From: Streptomyces sp. LX-29
GTDB taxonomy: Bacteria > Actinomycetota > Actinomycetes > Streptomycetales > Streptomycetaceae
DNA: 64,000 bases
Direction: 5' to 3'
NCBI RefSeq assembly: GCF_029541745.1
Contig: NZ_CP089746.1
Location: forward strand, 6,705,559 to 6,769,558
Below, in pieces: positions 25,213 to 33,640 of this stretch. The position numbers were made by a program, and so were the translations under genes. Below the pieces are notes generated by a model that had not been told where the DNA came from, did not search any database, and worked only from the letters and a program-made list of their open reading frames with translations. Position 1 is the first letter of the stretch. Every line of letters begins with the position of its first letter.

Positions 25213-25847
25213 GCATCTCCTTGGAATGAGATGGATCCTAAAAGGCCGTGACGAACCGACATGAAAAGGGTGAAGGTGTGGCTTGGTTCGCAGAACGGCG
25301 CCAGTCGTGTGGTGATTTCTGGCGTCTGCGTTCCGGGTGAACTCGTCGGCTGATGTGGGTTGTCTCTGGCGCGTGCAGTTCGGAGCGGTTCACGATGGTG
25401 GTCATGAGCGTCGTTCCCGATGCCACCGGCGACCCCGTATCGCCGCCCTGGTGCCGACCTTCACTCTGGCAGCGCGGACTGAAATTCCAGTGAAGTCGTG
25501 GTCCAGCCAGCCGGCCCCGGCGTTGATGGGGCGGGGACGGGCGGGCCAGTGCTGCGCGGATGTGCTGTACGGGCACGGTGGCGGTCCTCCACGTCCACAC
25601 CGTGTGCGGCGCGCCCGAGCTTTCGGACGGGCGGTGTGGTTCGGTGATCGGAGGAGGCGGTCGGCCCGAAAGCGCACCACAGCCGCGCGAAGCGTGATTG
25701 CGCCGTCTTCGGCCTCCCGAGCACAGAGCGGGCTTCGGATGTTCGGGGGCCTAGAATCTCGACGCCGTCCGGGAGGACGGTACGGGGAGGTGCGGCGCTC
25801 AGGCCGTTCTGCCCCGAGTCACCTACATCGGTCAGAGGGAAGAACCT
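25213..25847. other. About 630 bp without a convincing gene
   Basis: The divergent promoters for the M23 gene and the lipoprotein gene must lie here. Open frames on both strands lack a plausible product, start site and codon bias. Nothing recognisable as an RNA gene or insertion sequence was seen. Confidence 0.4.
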
Positions 25848-26495
25848 GTGCATCGCCGCTTTAGCATCCGCTTCGGCCTCATGGCCGCCGTGCTGGGAAT
25901 CTCGCTCACCGCCTGCGGCGGCGACGGCGACGGCGGGACGCGAGAGCCCTTGGGGGCCGAGGACGGTCGAGCGACGACCGCGGCCGGTGGGGAGAGCCCA
26001 GCTGTGAAGTACACGCCGCAGTGGGAACCGGCCTTGGCGATGGGCGAGTCGGCGCCGGGGCTGTACGAGTCCGACAGCGGGAAGTTCCAGATAGCCGCCC
26101 AGAAGGTCGTCAAGGCACGTCCCGATGTGCTGGAGAACTATGTGGCCCACGACCGGACCTTGGAGGGCGGGACCGGCTACTTCGTCTACGTGACGTACAC
26201 CCTCAAGGAAGGGAGTTCGACGGGCAACCCCGACCTCAACCTGGGCATCGGGATCTACGACGAGACCGGCCACACGGTGGCGGAGCGACCCACTGTCCAC
26301 TCCGGCTACGAGGAGGGCGGATGCCCCGTCGCATCGATCTACCTCGGCTGGGACATCGGCGAGACGCGCACACTGTGCTCGATGTACATCGCGAAGGCCG
26401 GGAAGCCGACGCCCACACGACTGGCCTGGGCCTCGGAGACCTACGGCATCGGTATCTACAAGTCGGGGCCGTCGTGGAAGTGGGCCACTCGCTGA
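25848..26495 (+). CDS. Lipoprotein of unknown function
   Basis: This 215-residue protein has a lipoprotein signal peptide: basic start MHRRFSIRFG, hydrophobic core and lipobox LTAC, giving a lipid-anchored Cys at about residue 23. A Gly/Asp-rich linker of about 25 residues follows. The mature domain (about 55-215) is beta-rich with segments such as YFVYVTYTLKEGSS and LNLGIGIYDETG, which suggests an immunoglobulin-like (DUF4352-type) fold, though I cannot name the family firmly. GAGGGAAGAA precedes the start. It is a single-gene unit ended by a terminator shared with the convergent HelD-like gene. Confidence 0.8.
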   Translation: MHRRFSIRFGLMAAVLGISLTACGGDGDGGTREPLGAEDGRATTAAGGESPAVKYTPQWEPALAMGESAPGLYESDSGKFQIAAQKVVKARPDVLENYVAHDRTLEGGTGYFVYVTYTLKEGSSTGNPDLNLGIGIYDETGHTVAERPTVHSGYEEGGCPVASIYLGWDIGETRTLCSMYIAKAGKPTPTRLAWASETYGIGIYKSGPSWKWATR

Positions 26496-26600
26496 CCGTC
26501 GGCGAGTTCGTCCGCGAACTCCGCGGCCCGTTCCGCGTACCGGGCGGCGACCGGATCGTCGGCGCGCCACACCAGGCCGCGCCGGATCGGGCGCGGGTGC

Positions 26601-26631
26601 GCCGCGTACCGCCTCGCGGGCGGTACGCGGC
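26601..26631. terminator. Bidirectional hairpin terminator
   Basis: GCCGCGTACCGCC (26601-26613) and GGCGGTACGCGGC (26619-26631) form a perfect 13-bp stem with a 5-nt loop. It lies between the convergent lipoprotein and HelD-like genes and would serve both. Confidence 0.85.
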
Positions 26632-26691
26632 CTCGATCGGTGTTTGTACCGCGCCGGGTGCGCCCGCGGCGACGACGCGGGCGCCGAGTCG

Positions 26692-28773
26692 TCAGGCGGG
26701 CTGGACGGTGATGGTGCAGAGGCGCTTGGTGGCCCGGGTCAGGGCTACGTACAGGTCTCTTTCCCCACCGGGGCGGGCCGTGATGATCTCCTCGGGGTTC
26801 ACGACGACGACCCCGTCGAATTCCAGGCCGCGTCCTTCGGACGCCGGCACGATGCGTGCGTGGTGAGCGATGCCCTGGGCCGTCAGCTCGCTCACCCTGG
26901 TGTCCGCGCAGATCACTCCCAGAAGCTCGCCCGGGTGCGCGGTGCTCTGGGCGCGGAGTTCCTGAACGACGGCGGTGACCAATCCGTCCGGAGGTGTGGT
27001 CACGGTGCGAGGGCTCTCACCGCTTCGCAGTGACCGTGTGGGCTTCTGGTCCGGAGCGATCCGCGTGAGCAGGTCCCGGACGCTCTCCAGGATCTCCTGC
27101 GTGGTGCGGTAGCTGACGGTCAGGTCGTGCAGTGTGAACCGCGGTCCGACGTGGGGGCTCAGTGCTTCCTTCCAGTCGCGTGCTGTCGCGACCGGGCCTG
27201 CCTGGGCGAAGTCACCCACCAGCGTCATCGCCCTCGCCGGGCAGCGGCGGACGATCATCCGCCACTGCATGGCGGTCAGTTCCTGCGCCTCGTCGACGAC
27301 GACGTGCCCGTACGTCCGCTCAGGGGGGCCGTCGACCAGGCTCGCCGCCTCGTCCAGCAACGGCACATCGGCATCGGTCCACGGGTCGTCCGGACCGCGC
27401 AGCAGAAGGGACCGCTCCTGCGCGGTCAGGCGAGGCAGGTGCTCGGCGAGAGCGCCGGCGTCCGTCAGGAGCGCCTTCACGAGGTCACCGGGTACCAGCC
27501 GCGGCCACAACACCTCGACCGCTCGGTCGACGCCGGCGTCGTCGAGGAGATCGGCTCGGATGGCGTCCAGGTCCAGCTCGTGGACCGGACCCGAGTCGGC
27601 CGCACCTTCGACACGACGCTGGGCGGCTCCCGTGAACCGGTCGAGGTCCATGCCCGTCATCCTTTCGGCATCGGCGTCGATCTGCTCCAGGAGGTCGCCC
27701 ATGTCTCGTCGCGTCGCGTCGGTGACGGCGTCGACCAAGAGCTCTTTGAACACCTGACGGGCGGGGTTGTGCCCCGGTACGGCCGCCACGGCGGCGTCGC
27801 GTGCCGTGGCGACCTCCTCGCCGGACAGGTGAACCAGTGTCTGTCCGACCCGCACGGTGAATCCACCGGCGGGGGCCTGGTGGACGCGCAGCAGTCCGGC
27901 CAAGGCGTCGGCGAGGTCGGAGCCGCCCTTGAGACGCGCCGTATCGAACGAGTCCACCGTGTCCGTGGACACTCCGGCCAGTTCCCGGCAGGTCGCCAGA
28001 ACGACGTCGTTCTCTCCGAGCGAGGGAAGGACCTGGGAGATGTAGTCGAGGAACCGGGCGTTCGGGCCCACCACCAGGACACCCTCCTCCGCGGCGCGCG
28101 GGAACGCGTACAGGACATAGGCCGCCCGGTGCAGGGCGACCACCGTCTTGCCGGTGCCGGGCCCGCCCTGCACCACGGTCACCCCGCGGTGGGCGGAGCG
28201 GACGATCTCGTCCTGCTCGGCCTGCAGCGTCGCGACGGCCGCGTGCATCCTGCCCGTACGCCGTGCCGACAGAGCCTCGGTCAACGGGCCGTCCCCCACG
28301 ACGTCCTCGTCGGTCGGGGCGGTCCCGTCCAGCAGTTCGTCGCTCACCGAGATGACCGTGCGCTCCTCGAGGCGCAGGTGCCGGCGCCGCCGCAGGTCCA
28401 TCGGGTGGACCGGTGTCGCCTCGTAGAAGGGCCGCGCCGCGTTCGCGCGCCAGTCCACGAGCAGAGGCAGGTCATCCTCCTCCGTATGCAGTCCGATCCG
28501 CCCGATGCGCAGGGCCGTGCCATCCGTCCAGTCGATGCGCCCGAAGACCAGCCCCTTTTCGGCGCCCTCCAGCCGGCCGATTTCCTTGGCCAGACGCTCG
28601 GCGGCGATTTCTCTCTCGTATGCCTCACCGGCGCTGTCCGCCGGGGCCTTCAGCACACTCGCTCGGTGTACTCGCGCCTCGGAAAGCCGCTCGTTGAGCA
28701 ACTCATACAAGGAGGACACATAATCCTGCTCCGAGTCAACCGCACGCGCAGCGGGATCATTCGTTTTCGACAA
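26692..28773 (-). CDS. HelD-like UvrD/Rep-type ATPase (RNA polymerase-associated)
   Basis: This is a 693-residue superfamily-1 ATPase. Walker A is VVQGGPGTGKTVVALHRAA; Walker B is GHVVVDEAQELTAMQW; motif VI is LYVALTRATKRL. A long N-terminal helical arm (about 1-60) precedes the ATPase, and the spacing of domains is that of HelD rather than UvrD. HelD/HelR proteins pry stalled RNA polymerase off DNA, and actinobacterial HelR also protects it from rifampicin. Which subtype this is cannot be settled by eye. TTG at 28773 was chosen over ATG at 28812 because AAGGAG lies 7 nt upstream of the TTG. No rifamycin-associated element is visible upstream. Confidence 0.82.
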   Translation of the reverse strand: MSKTNDPAARAVDSEQDYVSSLYELLNERLSEARVHRASVLKAPADSAGEAYEREIAAERLAKEIGRLEGAEKGLVFGRIDWTDGTALRIGRIGLHTEEDDLPLLVDWRANAARPFYEATPVHPMDLRRRRHLRLEERTVISVSDELLDGTAPTDEDVVGDGPLTEALSARRTGRMHAAVATLQAEQDEIVRSAHRGVTVVQGGPGTGKTVVALHRAAYVLYAFPRAAEEGVLVVGPNARFLDYISQVLPSLGENDVVLATCRELAGVSTDTVDSFDTARLKGGSDLADALAGLLRVHQAPAGGFTVRVGQTLVHLSGEEVATARDAAVAAVPGHNPARQVFKELLVDAVTDATRRDMGDLLEQIDADAERMTGMDLDRFTGAAQRRVEGAADSGPVHELDLDAIRADLLDDAGVDRAVEVLWPRLVPGDLVKALLTDAGALAEHLPRLTAQERSLLLRGPDDPWTDADVPLLDEAASLVDGPPERTYGHVVVDEAQELTAMQWRMIVRRCPARAMTLVGDFAQAGPVATARDWKEALSPHVGPRFTLHDLTVSYRTTQEILESVRDLLTRIAPDQKPTRSLRSGESPRTVTTPPDGLVTAVVQELRAQSTAHPGELLGVICADTRVSELTAQGIAHHARIVPASEGRGLEFDGVVVVNPEEIITARPGGERDLYVALTRATKRLCTITVQPA

Positions 28774-28824
28774 CAGGGGGCTCCTTCGATTCGAGCCACA
28801 CCATACGGTCAAAGTTCCCTGAAG

Positions 28825-28840
28825 GTAAGTCTTGACTTAC
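28825..28840. promoter_or_regulatory. Perfect inverted repeat upstream of the HelD-like gene
   Basis: GTAAGTC (28825-28831) and GACTTAC (28834-28840) are exact inverted copies with a 2-nt spacer, 51 bp before the proposed start. The symmetry and position suit a repressor operator. No cognate regulator is adjacent. Confidence 0.55.
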
Positions 28841-29296
28841 TTGTTGAAGCTATGTCCTTGCGACTGAATCCATGACGGCTGACCGTATGGCGTCTCATGC
28901 ATTCCGCCGTTCCGTATATCGCTGATTGCGCTCCCGATGCCCGCCTGCCTTATGGGCGATCCCACCCTTGGATGCCGGCGATGTTTTGCCGCGCTCGGGA
29001 AATGGGGGGAAGATCCGGCGAGGCGACCGGCGCCGTTCGCCGCCGCGACGCCCGGCGGCGGGCCCGTCCGTGCCCGGACCCTCCGACCCGGCCCCACCCA
29101 ACCTGGATCCGCCGATATTCGGCCTCCGCGTCGTTGATTTCGTCAAAGGAACGAATGACGACAGGCACGGCGGCGTCCAATGAGCCCGGGCTTTCCGGGG
29201 CCGGCGGCGGCGCCGATCCCATCAGATCCGATGACGGCTGATAACAGGGTTTGCTGACAGCTGGGGTCGAATGCGACCACCACAACGGGGAGCGGC
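28841..29296. other. About 450 bp without a convincing gene
   Basis: This stretch separates the HelD-like gene from a truncated resolvase start. Open frames on both strands lack recognisable sequence. A minus-strand segment reading AAVPVVIRSFDEINDAEAEY (about 29110-29190) looks protein-like but has no clear start or end, so it may be another gene fragment. Confidence 0.35.
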
Positions 29297-29422
29297 ATGG
29301 CCAACCTGCTCTACCAGCGGGTGACGACCGACGAGCGGTCGACCGACCGCCAGAATCTGGTGCTGGACGAGGCCGGGATGGTCCGTATATCCGTCGTCAC
29401 CGGCCCGCCAGGTGCCGCTTGA
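29297..29422 (+). pseudogene. 5' fragment of a serine resolvase/recombinase gene
   Basis: ATG at 29297 opens a 41-codon frame starting MANLLYQRVTTDERSTDRQN, the N-terminus of Streptomyces resolvase-type recombinases, with YQRVTTDERS in the place of the usual strand for the catalytic Ser. Similarity stops after LVLDEAG; the last codons are unrelated and run into the 3' end of the convergent LysR gene. It is a truncated mobile-element remnant. Confidence 0.65.
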
Positions 29423-30299
29423 GCTCGTCGGTCACCGCCCGTACTCCGGGTGAGGCCCAGCGTCGGCGGTGCCGTGCCAGCTGGACGGGGACCTCGGGGA
29501 TGGGCGGGCCCGGCACGACGTCCAGTCGGCCGGCGCGCAGCGCGTCCTCGACGGTGGCGCGGGGCAGCAGCGTGAGGCCGAGTCCGGCCGCCACGCATGA
29601 ACGAGCGGCCTCGATGCTGCCGAAGCGCGTGAGCCGCGTCCGGGCGCCCGGGACCGTCAGTAGGCGGTCGGCGAGCCGGTCGCTGTAGGAGCAGCCCTGT
29701 TCGTGGAGGAAGAAGGCCTCGCCCGCGAGTTCCTCCCAGGTGACCGGCTGTGTCCGCCGCACGAAAGGGTGCTGGGGAGCGCAGACGAGGACCAACGGTT
29801 CGTCCGTGAGGTGTTCGACGTCGATGTCGGGAGCGTCGACGTCGTCTTCCAGCAGCAGCGCGACGTCCAGTCGGCCGGCGCGGAGGCCGTCGAGAGCCTC
29901 GGCGGTTCCCGAGGGCGACAAGTCGACTTCGAGACCGGGGTGGAGACGCCGCAGGGCGGCGATGACACCGGGCAGCCGGGCCGAGCAGAGTGTCTCGCCC
30001 GCTCCGACGACGACCCGGCCGGCGGGCGGCCCGTCGGCGGCGGCTGCCGCGCGCAGCCGTGACTCCGCGTCCAGCACGCCCTCCGCCTCGCCCAGCAGAC
30101 GACTGCCGGCCTCGGTGACCGCAACGCCCCGGGGCAGCCGGTCGAAGAGCCGGGTGCCCAGCTCCTTCTCCAGGGCCTGGACCTGGGCGGTGACCGTCGA
30201 CTGGGCGAGGTGCAGCTCGGCGGCCGTCGCGGTGAAGCTCCGGGTTCTGGCGACAGTGGTGAAGGTGCGCAGGAGTCGGGTGTCCACGGGGTGCAGCAT
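29397..30299 (-). CDS. LysR-family transcriptional regulator
   Basis: This 300-residue LysR protein has an N-terminal helix-turn-helix (LLRTFTTVARTRSFTATAAE, then LHLAQSTVTAQVQALEKELG) and an effector domain from about 88 (VVVGAGETLCSARLPGVIAA). ATG at 30299 (MLHPVDTRLL) was preferred over 30311; neither has a good ribosome-binding site, and the upstream GTATATCC could be part of a -10. It is divergent from the phzF-like gene, with start codons about 84 bp apart, so that gene is its probable target. Confidence 0.9.
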   Translation of the reverse strand: MLHPVDTRLLRTFTTVARTRSFTATAAELHLAQSTVTAQVQALEKELGTRLFDRLPRGVAVTEAGSRLLGEAEGVLDAESRLRAAAAADGPPAGRVVVGAGETLCSARLPGVIAALRRLHPGLEVDLSPSGTAEALDGLRAGRLDVALLLEDDVDAPDIDVEHLTDEPLVLVCAPQHPFVRRTQPVTWEELAGEAFFLHEQGCSYSDRLADRLLTVPGARTRLTRFGSIEAARSCVAAGLGLTLLPRATVEDALRAGRLDVVPGPPIPEVPVQLARHRRRWASPGVRAVTDELKRHLAGR

Positions 30300-30382
30300 A
30301 GAAGATGCCATCGGATATACAGATGCCTCACATCGGAATCCATCGCTTGTGCCGATTCCTTTCGGTGAGGGAGAGTCAGGGC

Positions 30383-31261
30383 ATGACCACTGATGCCCTC
30401 ACCCGTGATTCCGCCCCCGAGGTTCTGCGCTACGCCGCCTTCACCGCCGACCCCGCGGGTGGGAACCCCGCGGGCGTCGTCCTCGACGCCACCCGACTCG
30501 ACGAAGCCGCGATGCTCAAGGTCGCCGCCCGCGTGGGTTACTCCGAAACCGCCTTCGTCACCGAGGCCGACGCGGCGGCGCGGCGCTTTCGGCTACGGTT
30601 CTTCAGCCCCCTGGCCGAGGTCGCCTTCTGCGGTCACGCCACCGTCGCCACCGCGGTGGCCCTCGCCGAACGACTCGGTCCCGGCGAGCTGACGTTCGAC
30701 ACGGAGGTGGGCGAGATCCCGGTGACGACGTCCATCGACGGGCAGGGCGCGGTCCGGGCCACGCTCACCAGCGCGCCCACGCGCTCCCTCCCGGCCGGGG
30801 ACGCCGAACTGGACGCGGCACTCGCCGCCCTGGGCTGGACCCGTGCGGACCTCGACCCGGCACTGCCACCGCACGTCGCCTACGGCGGCAACGAGCACCT
30901 CGTCGTGGCCGTGGCCTCCCGCGCGCGACTGGCCGATCTCTCCTACGACTTCGACGCCCTGGCCGACATCATGCGATCCCGGGGGTGGACCACCGTGCAA
31001 CTGGTCCACCGGGAGAACGAGCAGCTCTTCCATGCCCGCGACCCCTTCCCCGTGGGGGGCGTCGTGGAGGATCCGGCCACCGGAGCGGCCGCCGCCGCGC
31101 TGGGCGGCTACCTGCGGGCGATCGGCCAGATCCACCGACCCACGACGATCCGGGTCCGCCAGGGCGAGGACATGGGTCGCCCCAGTGACCTCGTCGTCGA
31201 CGTCGACCCCGCCGACGCCCGTGTACGGGTCACCGGCCAGGCGGTCCCCATACCCCGGTAG
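30383..31261 (+). CDS. PhzF-family isomerase
   Basis: This 292-residue protein has the diaminopimelate-epimerase-like double fold of PhzF. The family Glu acid/base lies in VGYSETAFVTEAD; GGNPAGVVLDA, SPLAEVAFCGHATVATA and VVEDPATGAAAAALGGYLR are the conserved segments. PhzF itself isomerises DHHA in phenazine synthesis, but most homologues have no known substrate, and no phenazine genes are nearby. ATG at 30383 was chosen because similarity starts at LRYAAFTADPAGG and GGTGAGGGAG precedes it. It is probably controlled by the divergent LysR protein. Confidence 0.9.
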   Translation: MTTDALTRDSAPEVLRYAAFTADPAGGNPAGVVLDATRLDEAAMLKVAARVGYSETAFVTEADAAARRFRLRFFSPLAEVAFCGHATVATAVALAERLGPGELTFDTEVGEIPVTTSIDGQGAVRATLTSAPTRSLPAGDAELDAALAALGWTRADLDPALPPHVAYGGNEHLVVAVASRARLADLSYDFDALADIMRSRGWTTVQLVHRENEQLFHARDPFPVGGVVEDPATGAAAAALGGYLRAIGQIHRPTTIRVRQGEDMGRPSDLVVDVDPADARVRVTGQAVPIPR

Positions 31262-31363
31262 CGGGCGACGGCCGCCGACCCGCCCTCCGATGCCGACCCG
31301 AAGCCGGTCCGGCCGTGGTGCTCCACGCTCGGCATGTCCTGGAGCGCCCCCACCCTGTTCGCC

Positions 31364-31419
31364 GCCGCCTCGCCGCCTCGCCGCCTCGCCGCCTCGCCGC
31401 CTCGCCGCCTCGCCGCCTC
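31364..31419. repeat. 8-bp minisatellite, seven exact copies
   Basis: GCCGCCTC is repeated seven times without change (31364-31419), followed by two copies of GCCGGCTT. It lies between the phzF-like and YVTN-propeller genes, which converge. No gene reads through it. Confidence 0.9.
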
Positions 31420-31504
31420 GCCGGCTTGCCGGCTTGCGACACGTCGGTGCAGATCGAGTCGCATGCCTGTCCCACGCGTGCCGTCGTGGGACGTACGGCT
31501 GCGG

Positions 31505-33196
31505 TCAGGTGTAGGTGTACGGGATGGGGGAGGTGGCCGTGGCGCCGCTGGCTGTCCTGACGACGACGGCCGCGGGTCCGGGCGTGCCCGGCGGTGTGAT
31601 GGCCTGGATTTTGATGTCGGACACGACCTTGAAGGTGATGGCGGGGTTGCCCCCGAAGGTCACGCTGGTGACCTGGGCCAGCGAGGTGCCGTGGATGTTG
31701 ATGGAACGAGAGCCGGTCCGTGAACCCGACGTCGGGCTGATGCTGGTGACGACCGGGCCGCCGAGGTAGGTGTAGGAGGTGCTGTTGGAGATGCCGCCCC
31801 GGTTGGCCGTGTGGATGGGGACTGCGCGCGCCAGGGCCGAGGGCGGGACGACGACGGTCATCTGGGTGTCCGACAGGACGGTGGGGACGACTGCGACGTT
31901 CTTGAACCACACCTGCTTGACGCCGATGAACCTGCGGCCGGTGATGGTGAGGATGCCGCCTCCGCCCATCGGCCCGGAGGGCACCGAGATGGTGTCGATA
32001 GCCGGCAGAAGCCGGTAGTAGAAGCGGCCGATGACCGCTGTTCCTCCGGCGGCGGTCACTCTGACCGTGGCGCTTCCCGTGCCCGCTGGGGTGACGGCGG
32101 TGATGGTGGTGTCGTTGACGACCACGACGTCGGTTGCCTTGTGGTTGCCGAAGAGCACGGAGCTGGTGTTGGTGAAGCCCCGGCCGATGATGGTCACCGC
32201 CGTCCCGCCACCAAGGGAGCCCTGGTTGGGGGAGATGGCCGCCGGCCTCCTCAGGACGCGAAGGGCGCTGGTGGCGTTGTTGACGACGTACAGGTGACGG
32301 CCGTCCGGGGTGGGGGAGATCCCTTGTGGCCCACTGAATCCGAGGATGGTGGCGGTGATGGTGTCGGTGCTCGGGTTGATCACCGTGACCGTGCCCGCGG
32401 CGGTCATCGTGGCATAGACGAGGCTCCCGTCGGGGGAGGCGGTCAGGAACGCCGGGCTGGTCGCGGTGGTGATGCGGGTGGCGGTGTTGGTGGCGGTGTC
32501 GATGACGCTGATGGTGGTGGTGCCGGAGTTGGCCACGTAGGCCCGGGTTCCGTCGGGGGTGACGGCTACTCCGCGTGGGCTGGTGCCGACGGGGATGGTG
32601 GCGATGACGGTGTTGGTGGCGGTGTTGATGACGCTGACGGTCCCGGCGGTGGAGTTGGTGACGTAGGCGCGGGTCCCGTCGGGGCGGACCGCCACGCCCC
32701 AGGGTTCGGCGCCCACGGTGACGGTGCCGGTGGCGGTGTTGGTGGCGGTGTCGATGACGCTGACGGTGGTGGTGCCGGAGTTGGCCACGTAGGCCCGGGT
32801 TCCGTCGGGGGTGACGGCTACTCCGCGTGGGCTGGTGCCGACGGGGATGGTGGCGATGACGGTGTTGGTGGCGGTGTTGATGACGCTGACGGTCCCGGCG
32901 GTGGAGTTGGTGACGTAGGCGCGGGTCCCGTCGGGGCGGACCGCCACGCCCCAGGGTTCGGCGCCCACGGTGACGGTGCCGGTGGCGGTGTTGGTGGCGG
33001 TGTCGATGACGCTGACGGTGGTGGTGCCGGAGTTGGCCACGTAGGCCCGGGTTCCGTCGGGGGTGAAGGCGATGGAGACGGGGCTGGGGCCGACGGGAAT
33101 GGGGCCGGGATCCGCCAGGAGTGCCGGACCGTACGCCGCAGCGGTCGTAGCCCGCATCGGAAGTGGGCGGGCCGAGGCGGTTTCGGTTGTGGACAT
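31505..33196 (-). CDS. YVTN-type beta-propeller protein with IPT/TIG domains
   Basis: This 563-residue protein has about seven 42-residue YVTN repeats (for example VAVTPDGTRAYVANSGTTT then VSVIDTATNTATGTVTVG) over residues 30-320, folding as a seven-bladed propeller, then three IPT/TIG immunoglobulin-like domains (about 325-563: ISPNQGSLGGGTAVTIIGRG, then PSGPMGGGGILTITG, then ISPTSGSRTGSRSINIHG). The propeller/TIG combination is usual in secreted or surface adhesion proteins, yet no signal peptide is evident (MSTTETASARPLPM), so export is uncertain. ATG at 33196 was chosen for GAGAGGAG 4 nt upstream. Two double-blade units are identical at the DNA level. Confidence 0.85.
   Translation of the reverse strand: MSTTETASARPLPMRATTAAAYGPALLADPGPIPVGPSPVSIAFTPDGTRAYVANSGTTTVSVIDTATNTATGTVTVGAEPWGVAVRPDGTRAYVTNSTAGTVSVINTATNTVIATIPVGTSPRGVAVTPDGTRAYVANSGTTTVSVIDTATNTATGTVTVGAEPWGVAVRPDGTRAYVTNSTAGTVSVINTATNTVIATIPVGTSPRGVAVTPDGTRAYVANSGTTTISVIDTATNTATRITTATSPAFLTASPDGSLVYATMTAAGTVTVINPSTDTITATILGFSGPQGISPTPDGRHLYVVNNATSALRVLRRPAAISPNQGSLGGGTAVTIIGRGFTNTSSVLFGNHKATDVVVVNDTTITAVTPAGTGSATVRVTAAGGTAVIGRFYYRLLPAIDTISVPSGPMGGGGILTITGRRFIGVKQVWFKNVAVVPTVLSDTQMTVVVPPSALARAVPIHTANRGGISNSTSYTYLGGPVVTSISPTSGSRTGSRSINIHGTSLAQVTSVTFGGNPAITFKVVSDIKIQAITPPGTPGPAAVVVRTASGATATSPIPYTYT
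32521..33024 (-). repeat. 252-bp tandem duplication inside the propeller gene
   Basis: A 252-bp unit (84 codons, two blades) starts at 32521 and repeats from 32773, and the beginning of a third copy starts at 33025. The copies look identical even at silent sites. This is a recent unit duplication or slippage that keeps the frame and changes blade number. Confidence 0.88.
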
Positions 33197-33384
33197 GGGA
33201 CTCCTCTCACCCCGGCTCCGAAAAGTCTCCTTCCAGAACGACATGAGAAGTACCGCTGAATTTCTCGACCGGCCTGGCGGTTTCGGATCGGGTGGTGTTC
33301 TGCCCGTGTTCCTCGAATGATCCCAAGTTGGTGGGAGTGAGACGAGACGGCATGTGAAGCGTTCCAGTGGGATAGGCCGCTACG

Positions 33385-33640
33385 GACAACGCATTCCATA
33401 TCGTCGGACTTGCGCCCGGGCGATGGTGGCTACCCCCTGTCTTCGTTTCTCATCGCCGGACTGCGCACCGTCCAGCCACATCGGCGTCCAGGCCGCCGTC
33501 GTCCGCCAGCCGCCGCCGGGGATGTTGCCGAGTTTCCTGATGTCGACGTGGCCGAGTCCGCCCGGCAGCCACTCGGCGGCGTCTTCCGTGGTGGTGCGGG
33601 CGGCGACGTGTTCCGGCCGCCCCGGACAGCTCACACCACG
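33385..33640 (-). pseudogene. IS481-type integrase/transposase remnant
   Basis: A minus-strand frame here reads TTEDAAEWLPGGLGHVDIRK then LGNIPGGGWRT. This matches the start of the DDE integrase core of IS481-like transposases (usual form PG.L.HVDVKKLGRIPDGGGWR, with Asp as first catalytic residue). Sequence on both sides is unrelated, so only a fragment remains. It sits directly after the MocR gene. Confidence 0.55.

Noticed and set aside
26692..28773. Calling the HelD-like gene helR with a rifamycin-associated element
   Set aside because: The expected conserved element was looked for upstream and not found, and HelD and HelR subtypes cannot be separated by eye.
31364..31419. Possible CRISPR array
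   Set aside because: The unit is 8 bp with no spacers; it is a simple tandem repeat.
31811..33259. 482-codon plus-strand frame opposite the YVTN propeller
   Set aside because: Its Gly/Asp/Val repeats simply mirror the propeller repeat of the minus strand; no start or domain.
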